A stretch of 21,774 bases of DNA from CAZIIK01 sp964539235 (GTDB lineage Bacteria; Pseudomonadota; Gammaproteobacteria; Francisellales; CACEW01). The notes under the pieces were generated by a model that saw only the letters and a program-made list of their open reading frames with translations, had not been told where the DNA came from and searched no databases. Location: the NCBI GenBank assembly GCA_964539235.1, contig CAZIIK010000143.1, positions 1 through 21,774 of the forward strand, given 5' to 3'. The translations under genes were made by a program, and so were the position numbers. Every line of letters starts with the position of its first letter. Position 1 is the stretch's first letter. Shown here in pieces: positions 7,786 to 16,279 of this stretch.

Positions 7786-8650
7786 GGCAATCACGCGCCA
7801 GCTTGCGGATTTTGAACCTTGTTTTCACGCCGCGATACAGCGCACCGCCCTTGATGATACCATGCAAGAGGCCGTAAGTTACGCGGCTTTAGGCGGCGGT
7901 AAGCGTATCAGACCTTTTTGTATTTTATCCTTAGGTGCGGCTCTTGGGGTGGATCGCGAAATCTTACTGCCTGCTGCCATAGCCGTCGAGATGGTTCATG
8001 CCTATTCTTTGGTGCATGATGATTTACCGGCAATGGATGATGACACCCTGCGGCGCGGCCAACCGACATGTCACATTGCCTTTGATGAAGCCACTGCGAT
8101 TCTGGCAGGCGATGCCTTACAAACCTTAGCCTTTGAAATACTCAGCACTGCTACTGATCAACTCAATGCGGACCAGCAACTCAGCATGCTACATACTTTG
8201 GCAAAAGCCAGTGGTCACCACGGTATGGCGGGCGGACAGTATTTGGATGTCCAACAACAAGCCAATACACTGACTGATCTACAGAACCTACACCACCACA
8301 AGACTGGAAAATTAATCGAGGCCGCTGTTGCGCTCGGTTACTTGGCCAGCGAATCATGTAGTGCAGCACAACGCCAGGCGCTGGATACTTATGCGTTTCA
8401 CATCGGCATTGCCTTCCAAATCCAGGACGATATTTTAGATGCAACACAGACCAGTGAGATCCTCGGCAAAACCCAGCAGAAAGATTTACACCAAGGTAAA
8501 TTCACCTATGTCCAAGCATTGGGCTTAGACGGCGCCGTAAGCTCATTAAAGCAACATCATACTCAGGCTTTAACCGCACTTCAGACTTTTCCCACGCACA
8601 CAGATTTACTAGAATGCTTGGCTAATCACATCGTGCAACGCATTGCATAA
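7769..8650 (+). CDS. ispA: Polyprenyl (farnesyl/geranyl) diphosphate synthase
   Basis: The product condenses isopentenyl diphosphate with allylic diphosphates, making farnesyl diphosphate for ubiquinone and undecaprenyl carriers. At 293 residues it has the normal length. LGGGKRIRPF (41-50) binds substrate diphosphate. The first aspartate-rich motif is DDLPAMD (84-90) and the second is DDILD (220-224), both complete. The start ATG lies inside xseB and there is no strong ribosome site, which suggests coupled translation. The N-terminal 125 residues look alphaproteobacterial (LGGGKR, AFDEATAILAGDAL), while residues from about 145 on (SGHHGMAGGQYLD, LHHHKTGKLIEAA) look gammaproteobacterial. The boundary between the two halves of the window appears to fall here. 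Confidence 0.92.
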   Translation: MNCPSEAITRQLADFEPCFHAAIQRTALDDTMQEAVSYAALGGGKRIRPFCILSLGAALGVDREILLPAAIAVEMVHAYSLVHDDLPAMDDDTLRRGQPTCHIAFDEATAILAGDALQTLAFEILSTATDQLNADQQLSMLHTLAKASGHHGMAGGQYLDVQQQANTLTDLQNLHHHKTGKLIEAAVALGYLASESCSAAQRQALDTYAFHIGIAFQIQDDILDATQTSEILGKTQQKDLHQGKFTYVQALGLDGAVSSLKQHHTQALTALQTFPTHTDLLECLANHIVQRIA

Positions 8651-8654
8651 ACTC

Positions 8655-10358
8655 ATGCCAAACGGTCTTACTCACATCATCACGCCTACAGACTTGCGCC
8701 GATTTTATCCTACTGAATTACCCGCGCTCGCTGCAGATTGCCGCCAGTATTTAATCGATACACTGGACCAATGCGGCGGTCACTTTGCCGCTAGCTTGGG
8801 CATGGTTGAATTAACGATCGCCTTGCATTACTACTTCAATACACCGACCGACACCTTGGTCTGGGATGTTGGCCATCAGGCTTATGTGCACAAAATGTTC
8901 ACTGGCCGCCAACACAGTTTGCATACCATCAAGCAATTAGATGGACTTGCGCCCTTTATTTGCCCTGATGAAACGCCGTATGACAGCAGCCACACCGGCC
9001 ATGCTTGTACGGCCATTAGCGTGGCTTTGGGTATTGCATTGGGCAAACAATTGGCTGGTGATAACAGTCATACCATTGCCATCATCGGCGATGCGGGCCT
9101 CACCGGTGGCTTAGCATTTGAAGCGTTGAACCATGCCGCAACCACACACGCCAATCTGATCATCCTGGTCAACGACAATGGCATGTCGATTTCTGAAAAT
9201 GTTGGCCACTTGTCTAAACACCCTTTGGAACCTTTTTTTGCTGCACTGGGCATCGCCTACAGTGTTCCTATAGATGGTCATGATCTCGATGCGTGCCTCA
9301 GTGCATTCGTAGAAACTAGTATGCAGAGTGGGCCGCGGGTCATTCATGCCCGCACCCAAAAAGGCAAAGGTTTTGCTGCCGCTGAACGGTCACCCATCAG
9401 GTATCATCATGTTACCAAGCAGTTTCAATCGACACCGCCACCGACCCATTACCTGTACGCCAATGTATTTGGCCATTGGCTGTGTGAAGCAGCACAACAA
9501 CATCCCGAATTGATCGCCATCACGCCAGCCATGTGTGAGGGCTCAGATTTAAAAGCTTTTCGACAGCAATATCCCGAACGCTATATCGACACCGGCATCG
9601 CTGAACAACATGCCTTAGCTTTGGCAGGCGGCTTGGCTAACCAAGGCCAGAAACCGGTGGTCGCCATCTATTCGACCTTTCTACAAAGAGCATATGACCA
9701 ATTGATCCATGATTTGGCATTACCACAGGCCAATGCCCTGATAGCTATTGATCGCGCAGGTCTAGTCGGCTCTGATGGCAAAACGCATCAAGGCAATTAT
9801 GACATCAGCTATCTACGCTGCATTCCCAATACTCATATTCTGACACCGTCGAATGGCCATGACTTGCACCACATGCTCACACTCGGCCTAACTCAACCCG
9901 GCTTAGTCTGTGTTCGCTACCCTAAGGCGCCCACACAACCTGCAGATCAGCAACACGATATTGTGTGGGGCAAAGCCAAAAACATCCGCACTGGTAAACG
10001 TGTCGCCATATTGAATTTCGGTCCATTGCTCGATACTGCTTACCAAGTGGCAGAACGGCTCGATGTAACCTTGATCGACATGCGTTTCGTCAAACCCTTG
10101 GATATAGAATGCCTAAGCCACATTGCACACAGCCATGACATCATCGCCACCTTAGAAGACCATGCTATTGCGGGTGGTGCGGGCAGCGCCGTCGGCGAAT
10201 ATCTCGCCACAGTGCATTACACTGGCAAACTGCACCTTTTTGGCATTCCAGATGAGTTCATCGCACATGCCACCCGTGAGCAACAATTAACACGACATGG
10301 TTTAACTGCACGGACGCTTTACCAGACCCTGAGCCAACTGATGTCTAACCTCAACTGA
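8655..10358 (+). CDS. dxs: 1-deoxy-D-xylulose-5-phosphate synthase, shortened and divergent
   Basis: Dxs joins pyruvate and glyceraldehyde-3-phosphate, using thiamine diphosphate, in the first step of the MEP isoprenoid pathway. At 567 residues it is some 50 shorter than usual. Most family motifs are present: GGHFAASLG near the N-terminus, VWDVGHQAYVHK, SISENVG, IDGHD, ITPAM, TGIAEQHAL with the catalytic glutamate, YSTFLQRAYDQ and GKTHQGNYDISYLR. The segment between SENVG and the PVDGHD-like motif is reduced to about 21 residues. The cofactor motif reads GDAGLTGG instead of GDG-, and the usual GHSST is GHACT. ATG 8655 is preferred; an in-frame TTG at 8643 overlaps the ispA end. The ispA-dxs neighbourhood supports the function. 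Confidence 0.85.
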   Translation: MPNGLTHIITPTDLRRFYPTELPALAADCRQYLIDTLDQCGGHFAASLGMVELTIALHYYFNTPTDTLVWDVGHQAYVHKMFTGRQHSLHTIKQLDGLAPFICPDETPYDSSHTGHACTAISVALGIALGKQLAGDNSHTIAIIGDAGLTGGLAFEALNHAATTHANLIILVNDNGMSISENVGHLSKHPLEPFFAALGIAYSVPIDGHDLDACLSAFVETSMQSGPRVIHARTQKGKGFAAAERSPIRYHHVTKQFQSTPPPTHYLYANVFGHWLCEAAQQHPELIAITPAMCEGSDLKAFRQQYPERYIDTGIAEQHALALAGGLANQGQKPVVAIYSTFLQRAYDQLIHDLALPQANALIAIDRAGLVGSDGKTHQGNYDISYLRCIPNTHILTPSNGHDLHHMLTLGLTQPGLVCVRYPKAPTQPADQQHDIVWGKAKNIRTGKRVAILNFGPLLDTAYQVAERLDVTLIDMRFVKPLDIECLSHIAHSHDIIATLEDHAIAGGAGSAVGEYLATVHYTGKLHLFGIPDEFIAHATREQQLTRHGLTARTLYQTLSQLMSNLN

Positions 10359-10989
10359 GACCCACTGCATGCCGCGCCACTTGATTTAGTGGCTGAGCCA
10401 CTAGGCTAGTCTGCTCAAAAACGACTTGGTAATGGGCCTGATCTACCATGGGCATATACACTGCACTGCCGAAAATAGTTTGCGCAAAGTACCGTTGAAT
10501 AATATGCCGTGCGCCCCACTGCCAAAAAGCATTATCAGGCGTGGCAGATAATGGATAAACATGAATTGTCTGCGTACCATGGCCTTGCCAATGGGTGTAG
10601 CTTTGCAATGCCTGCAAGCGGTAATCATTCTTCATACCCAAATACTGTAGCCAGCGCTGCCACACCCACACTTGCGCGAATAACTGCCAACGATCACCGA
10701 CCAGCGTAAAGGTTTTAACTTGACCTTGCGGCCATACGACTGTGGCTTGAAAATGCTGCGAGGATATCCGCTTAAACGACAGCGTGACCACCGGCTCTGA
10801 TTGCTGCAAACGCTGTAAAAAATGTAGATGCCAAACCCCATTGAGCAACATAAACAAAGGCGCGGCGATCAAAATGGCATACAGCAGATGCCGCACCCCT
10901 GAAAACCAACGCCGATGCTGGCATTGGCGCCAGCCACGTATCAGGCAAAACAGCCATACAATCGTCAAGAAAATTGACAGGAATAACAT
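10351..10989 (-). CDS. Conserved membrane protein of unknown function
   Basis: The 212-residue product has two likely membrane segments at the N-terminus (residues about 1-18 and 32-52, LLYAILIAAPLFMLLNGVW). An extracytoplasmic-looking domain of about 155 residues follows. Stretches such as PVVTLSFKRI, LVGDRWQLFAQV and GSAVYMPMVDQAHYQV resemble a hypothetical family in Pseudomonas and relatives that is sometimes labelled cation/multidrug efflux pump. It lacks the many membrane helices of a transporter, so that label is doubtful. ATG 10989 is chosen because GGAGGTGAG (10993-11001) sits at ideal distance; an earlier in-frame start at 11007 would place the ribosome site inside the gene. The 3' end overlaps that of dxs by 8 bases in convergent orientation. 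Confidence 0.75.
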   Translation of the reverse strand: MLFLSIFLTIVWLFCLIRGWRQCQHRRWFSGVRHLLYAILIAAPLFMLLNGVWHLHFLQRLQQSEPVVTLSFKRISSQHFQATVVWPQGQVKTFTLVGDRWQLFAQVWVWQRWLQYLGMKNDYRLQALQSYTHWQGHGTQTIHVYPLSATPDNAFWQWGARHIIQRYFAQTIFGSAVYMPMVDQAHYQVVFEQTSLVAQPLNQVARHAVGLS

Positions 10990-11046
10990 ATGCTCACCTC
11001 CGCACAAATCGTATGATTACGAACGTGATTTTTACCACAAAAACCC

Positions 11047-11052
11047 TATAAT
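11047..11052 (+). promoter_or_regulatory. Candidate -10 box for glnA
   Basis: A perfect TATAAT lies 40 bases before the glnA ATG in the 103-base gap between the divergent membrane protein gene and glnA. The -35 region is weak (GTGATT at 11025-11030, 16 bases away). I see no sigma54 -24/-12 element of the NtrC-controlled type. Confidence 0.35.
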
Positions 11053-11092
11053 CCCACGTTCTATATTCAAAACGCACAAGGAACCATCCAAC

Positions 11093-12505
11093 ATGAGCGA
11101 CGTTCAAAACATTTTATCCCTAATTTCTGCTGAAGAAGTCCAATTTGTCGACCTGCGCTTCACCGATACACACGGCAAAGAACAACACGTGTCATTGCCT
11201 GCCCACGTGGTCACTGAGGAATTCTTTAAAGAAGGCAAAATGTTTGATGGCTCTTCTATCGCTGGTTGGAAAGGCATCAACGAATCCGACATGATTTTAA
11301 TGCCAGACCCCAGCTCAGCCACCTTGGATCCTTTTTGCGAAGAACGCACGCTTAACCTGCGCTGCGATATTATTGAACCGACGACCATGTTGGGCTATGA
11401 AAGAGATCCACGCTCCGTCGCCCAACGTGCGGAAGCCTATCTCAAATCAACGGGCATTGGTGATACCGCGTACTTTGGTCCTGAGCCTGAGTTCTTTCTA
11501 TTTGACGACGTCAGATGGCATGTCGGAATGGAAGGCACGTCCTACCATATCGATTCTGAAGAAGCTGCTTGGAATAGCAACAAGCAATACCCTGACGGCA
11601 ACATGGGGCATCGCCCAGATGTCAAAGGCGGTTATTTCCCAGTTCCACCTGTGGATTCCAGCCAAGAAATTCGTTCAGCCATGTGCCAAGTCATGACAGA
11701 AATGGGGCTCAAAATCGAAGCCCATCACCATGAGGTGGCTACTGCGAACCAAAATGAAATTGCAACTGAATTCCATACACTGACCCGCAAGGCAGATGAG
11801 TTACAAGTCCTGAAATATGTCGTCCATAATGTTGCTCATGCGTATGGCAAGACTGCAACCTTTATGCCAAAACCCGTAGTGGGTGACAATGGTTCCGGTA
11901 TGCATTGTCATCAATCCATTGCCAAAAATGGGGAAAATATTTTTGCCGGTGAAGGCTATGGTGGCTTGTCAGAAACCGCGCTTTATTACATTGGCGGCAT
12001 CATCAAACACGCACGAGCCATTAATGCATTTGCCAATGCCAGCACCAATAGTTACAAACGCTTGGTCCCGGGTTTTGAAGCCCCAGTGTTACTGGCCTAT
12101 TCCGCGCGCAACCGTTCAGCGTCGATTCGCATTCCATACACCACTTCACCGAAAGCGCGCCGTATTGAAGTGCGCTTTCCAGATACAACGGGCAACCCTT
12201 ACCTGGCATTTTCGGCCATGCTGATGGCCGGCCTCGACGGGATCGTGAATAAAATCCATCCCGGTGAAGCGATGGACAAAGATCTGTACGACCTGCCTCC
12301 AGAAGAACTGACCGATATTCCAACCGTTGCCGCATCCTTAGAAGAAGCGCTTGGCGCCCTGGATCAAGACCGTGACTTTTTAAAAGCGGGGGGCGTTTTC
12401 ACCGACGACATGATCGATGCGTATATCGATCTTAAAATGGAGCAAGTGGAATTGTTAAACACCACCACTCATCCTGTCGAATTTAAACTGTACTACAGCG
12501 TGTAA
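11093..12505 (+). CDS. glnA: Type I glutamine synthetase
   Basis: GlnA makes glutamine from glutamate, ammonia and ATP and is the main entry of ammonia into metabolism. The 470-residue length fits the dodecameric GSI-beta type. Visible motifs are FDGSSIAGWKGINESDM (beta-Grasp domain), GPEPEFFLFD, the metal/ATP-binding segment EAHHHEVATANQNEI, NGSGMHCHQS, RLVPGFEAPV and RNRSASIRIP. The tyrosine in DLYDLPPEE (residue about 399) matches the adenylylation site, so control by GlnE is likely if that enzyme exists. ATG 11093 follows AAGGA by ten bases and gives the normal N-terminus (MSDVQNILSLI). The open frame upstream of it is not coding. The aminotransferase gene begins within eight bases of its stop. 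Confidence 0.96.
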   Translation: MSDVQNILSLISAEEVQFVDLRFTDTHGKEQHVSLPAHVVTEEFFKEGKMFDGSSIAGWKGINESDMILMPDPSSATLDPFCEERTLNLRCDIIEPTTMLGYERDPRSVAQRAEAYLKSTGIGDTAYFGPEPEFFLFDDVRWHVGMEGTSYHIDSEEAAWNSNKQYPDGNMGHRPDVKGGYFPVPPVDSSQEIRSAMCQVMTEMGLKIEAHHHEVATANQNEIATEFHTLTRKADELQVLKYVVHNVAHAYGKTATFMPKPVVGDNGSGMHCHQSIAKNGENIFAGEGYGGLSETALYYIGGIIKHARAINAFANASTNSYKRLVPGFEAPVLLAYSARNRSASIRIPYTTSPKARRIEVRFPDTTGNPYLAFSAMLMAGLDGIVNKIHPGEAMDKDLYDLPPEELTDIPTVAASLEEALGALDQDRDFLKAGGVFTDDMIDAYIDLKMEQVELLNTTTHPVEFKLYYSV

Positions 12506-12512
12506 GGACATG

Positions 12513-13667
12513 ATGAATATTCAAGCTTCAACACGCGGCCAAGTTCAATCGATCGCTGAGATTATCTCGGCCCATGCGCGCAAGCTAGTCGCGCAAGGTC
12601 GTGATGATTTAATCTACATGAATGTTGGCCAACCCAGCACAGGTGCGCCTGAACAGGCGCTGGCCGCACTGGATAACTACGCCAAAAATGACATTTTAGG
12701 TTATACACCCGTTGCCGGCCTACCCGTCCTGAAAAATCGCATTGCCAAAATGTATCAAGACACGCATCAGTTGGAAATCAACCCAAACCGTATCTTTATT
12801 ACATTCGGGGCTTCAGGAGCATTCATCCTCACGTTTTTAGCTTTGTTCGATGCTGGGCAAAAAATTGCCTTGCCACTGCCTTGCTATCCCGCTTATCTGA
12901 ACACGATGAAACTGATGGGCTCAGAACCTGTTCTGCTGCCTACACAACTGGCCCATAACTATCAGCCAACCGTGGAAGATTTAGAGGCACTCGATACCGA
13001 CATTGATTGCTTGGTCATCACCAGCCCAGGCAATCCAACCGGCTCAATGATGCCCCCGGAACAACTGGAAACCTTAATCGCCTATTGCCAACGCAAAAAT
13101 ATCCTGCTCATTTCAGATGAAATTTATCACGGCATTGTATTCAACTCGTCTATTCAGATGGTGTCTGCATTGCAATATTCAGATGACTTACTGGTCATGA
13201 ATAGTTTTTCCAAATACTACTCAATCCCTGGTTGGCGCTGCGGCTGGGTGGTTTTACCGGAGCCCGTGGTAGGTAATTTCGCCAGTGTGGCGCGTAACTT
13301 ATATGTGTCACCTAATGCACCATCACAAATTGTGGCAGCTGCCTGCCTAGACAGCCTGGATGAACTCAACACACATGTTGACCGCTATGCGGAAAATCGT
13401 GCCATCTTGATGCGCGAAATGCCCAAAGCAGGTTTTGTCGATGCTCCGGCACCTGATGGCGCTTTCTACTACTATGCGCGCGTTGCAGGCCTGCAAGAAG
13501 ACAGCGTCGATTTTTGCCTGCGCATGTTAGATGAAGTCGGCATTGCGGCATCACCTGGCACTGATTTTGATCCCATTCACGGACGAGACCATGTACGGTT
13601 TTCCTACGCGGGATCGACTGCACAGATGCAAGAAGCAGTTGATCGCTTAAAACGTTGGCGAGGGTAG
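12513..13667 (+). CDS. PLP-dependent class I/II aminotransferase
   Basis: This fold-type I aminotransferase is probably active on aspartate, aromatic or other amino acids; the substrate cannot be told. The 384-residue protein has MNVGQPSTGAPEQAL near the N-terminus and GYTPVAGLPVLKNRIA, both typical. SPGNPTGSM holds the PLP-contacting Asn, ISDEIYHG the Asp and Tyr, and NSFSKYYSIPGWRCGW the Schiff-base Lys at about residue 234 and a phosphate-binding Arg. The C-terminal HVRFSYAG carries the substrate carboxylate Arg. Two adjacent ATGs (12510 and 12513) follow AAGGA; the second has the better spacing and is used here. The gene follows glnA closely, so the two probably form one transcript supplying and spending amino nitrogen. 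Confidence 0.9.
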   Translation: MNIQASTRGQVQSIAEIISAHARKLVAQGRDDLIYMNVGQPSTGAPEQALAALDNYAKNDILGYTPVAGLPVLKNRIAKMYQDTHQLEINPNRIFITFGASGAFILTFLALFDAGQKIALPLPCYPAYLNTMKLMGSEPVLLPTQLAHNYQPTVEDLEALDTDIDCLVITSPGNPTGSMMPPEQLETLIAYCQRKNILLISDEIYHGIVFNSSIQMVSALQYSDDLLVMNSFSKYYSIPGWRCGWVVLPEPVVGNFASVARNLYVSPNAPSQIVAAACLDSLDELNTHVDRYAENRAILMREMPKAGFVDAPAPDGAFYYYARVAGLQEDSVDFCLRMLDEVGIAASPGTDFDPIHGRDHVRFSYAGSTAQMQEAVDRLKRWRG

Positions 13668-13707
13668 ATAATATAGCCAAGCTGGCATAAACCATTAGGA
13701 GGAACTC

Positions 13708-15427
13708 ATGATTCAAATCCATGCTATTCGAAATGCTGAAGGCGATATTACCCATATCAACTGCCCACTCAATGGTTATGCCTTACTCAACAACCCCAAG
13801 CTCAATAAAGGTGGTGCTTTCACCGCAGAAGAGCGAGCAATATTTGGCCTACTGGGCACATTACCCGAACATATTGAAACGTTGGACGAGCAATGCGAAC
13901 GCACGTATCAGCAGTACCAATAAAAAGACTCTGACCTACAAAAAAATATTTTTCTTAATGGTCTACATGATGTCAATGAAACGCTCTTCTACAGCTTAGT
14001 GGGCCGTCATTTAACAGAAATGCTCCCCCATCATTTATACCCCAACCGTGGGAGACGCTGTTGAACGTTTTAGCCTAGAACTCCGCCGCCCACGCTGTGT
14101 CTATATCAATTACGCGCAACGCGAACAGATTGAAACCTTACTACAAAACCGCGCCAATGCAGACATTGATTTAATTGTAGTGACCGATGGTGAAGGCGTC
14201 TTGGGCATTGGTGACCAAGGCATCGGCGGCATGGATATTTCAATTGCAAAACTGATGGTGTACGCCCTATGCGCAGGTATCAACCCGCACCGCGTTCTGG
14301 CGGTACAACTCGATGTCGGCACCAATAATGAGAAGCTACTGAATGACCCCATGTACCTTGGCTGGCGCCAACAGCGTATTTCAGGTGCTCAGTATGATGA
14401 ATTTATTGACCAATTTGTCACGGCTGTGCGCAAGGTAATGCCCAAGGTATATCTACATTGGGAAGACTTTGGGCGCGACAATGCACGTAAAAATCTTAAC
14501 CGTTATCGTCAACAGATGTGTACGTTTAACGATGACATGCAAGGCACTGGCATCGTCACCTTAGCAAATGTTATTTCGGCCACTGCAGCGACTGGTCAAC
14601 ACTTGTCCGACCACCGCATTATTGTATTAGGCGCAGGCACAGCAGGTGTTGGTATTGCGGACCAACTGTATGACGCGATGTGTCATAGTGGTTTGTCGCC
14701 CGCTGAAGCGCGTGAACGCTTTTGGTTACTGGACCGGGATGGCTTGCTACTCGACAATCAAGGCGAATTACCAGATTTTCAACAGCCGTATATACGGAGA
14801 ACTGATGAAATCGCTGAGTGGTCCCTAAGCACGCCTGGCAAAGCCAACTTGATAGAAGTGGTATGTGCCGTTAGACCAACCATTTTGATTGGCTGCTCAA
14901 CCTTGAAAGGCGCTTTCACAGAAGCCGTTGTGAAAGCAATGGCACAGCATGTTACGCACCCCATCATCATGCCGTTATCTAGCCCAACTTCGCACGCTGA
15001 AGCAGAGCCTAAAGACATCGTAGAATGGACCGAAGGCCGCGCGTTGATTGCCGCTGGCAGCCCGTTTCCACCCGTTACTTATCAAGGCAAGACCATCCGC
15101 ATTTCTCAAGGTAACAATGCTTTTGTATTTCCAGGGCTGGGCTTAGGTGTCATCATCAGCCAGGCTAAGCGCATGACGGACAAAATGATTTTCGCTGCTG
15201 CCCAGGCACTCAGACAGCATTCTCCGGCACTCCAAGATAAAAACGCCCCTTTATTGCCCGATTTCGATCAAGTGCAGGCCGTCAGTCATGATGTTGCATT
15301 AGCTGTTGCCAAACAGGCCATTGCAGAAGGCGTTTCTGGCGTTGACGCTGAAACAGATTTGGCGCAACAACTGAAGTTACATATCTGGCAAGCCAGGTAC
15401 TATGACTACAAAAAGATGAGCCTATAA
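13708..15427 (+). pseudogene. maeA: NAD-type malic enzyme, disrupted by a stop and a frameshift
   Basis: Malic enzyme decarboxylates malate to pyruvate with NAD reduction. The combined reading closely follows E. coli MaeA from GYALLNNPKLNKGGAFTAEER to the C-terminal WQARYYDYKKMSL. There are two lesions. After YQQYQ an in-frame TAA (13921-13923) stands where the family has one residue. About 100 bases later a run of five C (14025-14029) contains one extra base, and after it the frame continues IIYTPTVGDAVERFS. The catalytic Tyr of IYTPTVG falls just after the shift. Downstream, TDGEGVLGIGDQGIGGM, the WEDFG metal motif region, TFNDDMQGTG and the GAGTAGVG NAD site are intact. A strong AGGAGGA precedes the ATG. 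It is either a recent pseudogene or carries sequence errors; independent translation from 14048 would lack the N-terminal domain. Confidence 0.85.
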
Positions 15428-15523
15428 AGACTGCTGGACAACTCGATTAACAGATGACTTCATCATTACATCACCATTCATGTTGTGCCGGCACTGAAAG
15501 TTTCTCATTAGACCTGAGCCAGT

Positions 15524-16279
15524 CTAGCCAAAACGCTGGCGCACGACTTCAAACAAAGACACCCCGGTTGCCACCGAGACATTGAGGCTCTCGACCTGCC
15601 CTTGCATAGGTAAATATCCCATAAAATCACAGTGTTTCATGGTCAACGCACGCATACCTTGACCCTCATTGCCCATGACCAAAGCCAGCGGCAAAGTTAA
15701 TTCCAAGTTATACAACGGCTGGGATGCACCGGTATCCGCATCTAAACCTACAACCCAAACACCAGCTTTTTGCAATGATTGTAAGGTACGGGCCAGATTC
15801 GGCACCGTCACAACAGGTAAAGTCTCAGCTGCACCACAGGCAACTTTACGTACCACAGGTGTGACGGAAACACTACGGTTCTTCGGTAAAATCACTGCAT
15901 CAACACCTGCGGCATCGGCGCTGCGCAAACATGCACCTAAATTATGTGGATCCTGCACACCATCCAGAATCAATAAAAACGCTGGTTTCTGCTGATCGGC
16001 TAATTTGTCTAATAATGCAGACTCTGACCACTGCGGTTGCTGTGATAAGTTCATTTGCAATACAACGCCCTGATGGCGTTCACTCTTTGCATAACGACTT
16101 AATTGCTGACGCGCACAGCGCTGGATGGTCACCTGTTTCATCTGCGCGATATCGATAATGGCCTGAATACGTTGATCTTGGCGTTTCTCAGCCACATATA
16201 AAACGGCCTGATTATCCACCAAATTTTGTAGGGCTTGGTGCACAGCATGCACACCAAAAACCATCTGAGTATCAGTCAT
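15524..16279 (-). CDS. rlmB: 23S rRNA (guanosine-2'-O)-methyltransferase RlmB
   Basis: RlmB methylates the ribose of G2251 in the P-loop of 23S rRNA using S-adenosylmethionine. The 251-residue protein has an N-terminal L30-like substrate-binding domain (about 1-80, starting MVFGVHAVHQAL) and a SPOUT domain with a trefoil knot. Motif 1 is DGVQDPHNLGACLRSADAAG (106-125) with the conserved Asn and Arg, motif 2 is VMGNEGQGM (201-209), and motif 3 is LPMQGQVESLNVSVATGV (223-240). The start follows GAGGA at good spacing and overlaps the rnr stop by 8 bases. The pair rnr-rlmB is standard in gammaproteobacteria. It is the last gene of the minus-strand operon. Confidence 0.95.
   Translation of the reverse strand: MTDTQMVFGVHAVHQALQNLVDNQAVLYVAEKRQDQRIQAIIDIAQMKQVTIQRCARQQLSRYAKSERHQGVVLQMNLSQQPQWSESALLDKLADQQKPAFLLILDGVQDPHNLGACLRSADAAGVDAVILPKNRSVSVTPVVRKVACGAAETLPVVTVPNLARTLQSLQKAGVWVVGLDADTGASQPLYNLELTLPLALVMGNEGQGMRALTMKHCDFMGYLPMQGQVESLNVSVATGVSLFEVVRQRFG

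Noticed and set aside
10784..11092. Long N-terminal extension of the glnA reading frame
   Set aside because: It lies over the opposite-strand membrane protein gene, has no glutamine synthetase homology, and a good ribosome site precedes the ATG at 11093.
13921..13923. TAA in maeA read as a sense codon or readthrough site
   Set aside because: Neighbouring genes use TAA as a normal stop, and a second independent frameshift in the same gene argues for inactivation or sequence error.
15485..15494. Ten-base perfect palindrome GTGCCGGCAC between maeA and rlmB as a terminator
   Set aside because: It has no loop and no T run on either side; it may be chance or an operator, with nothing further to support either.
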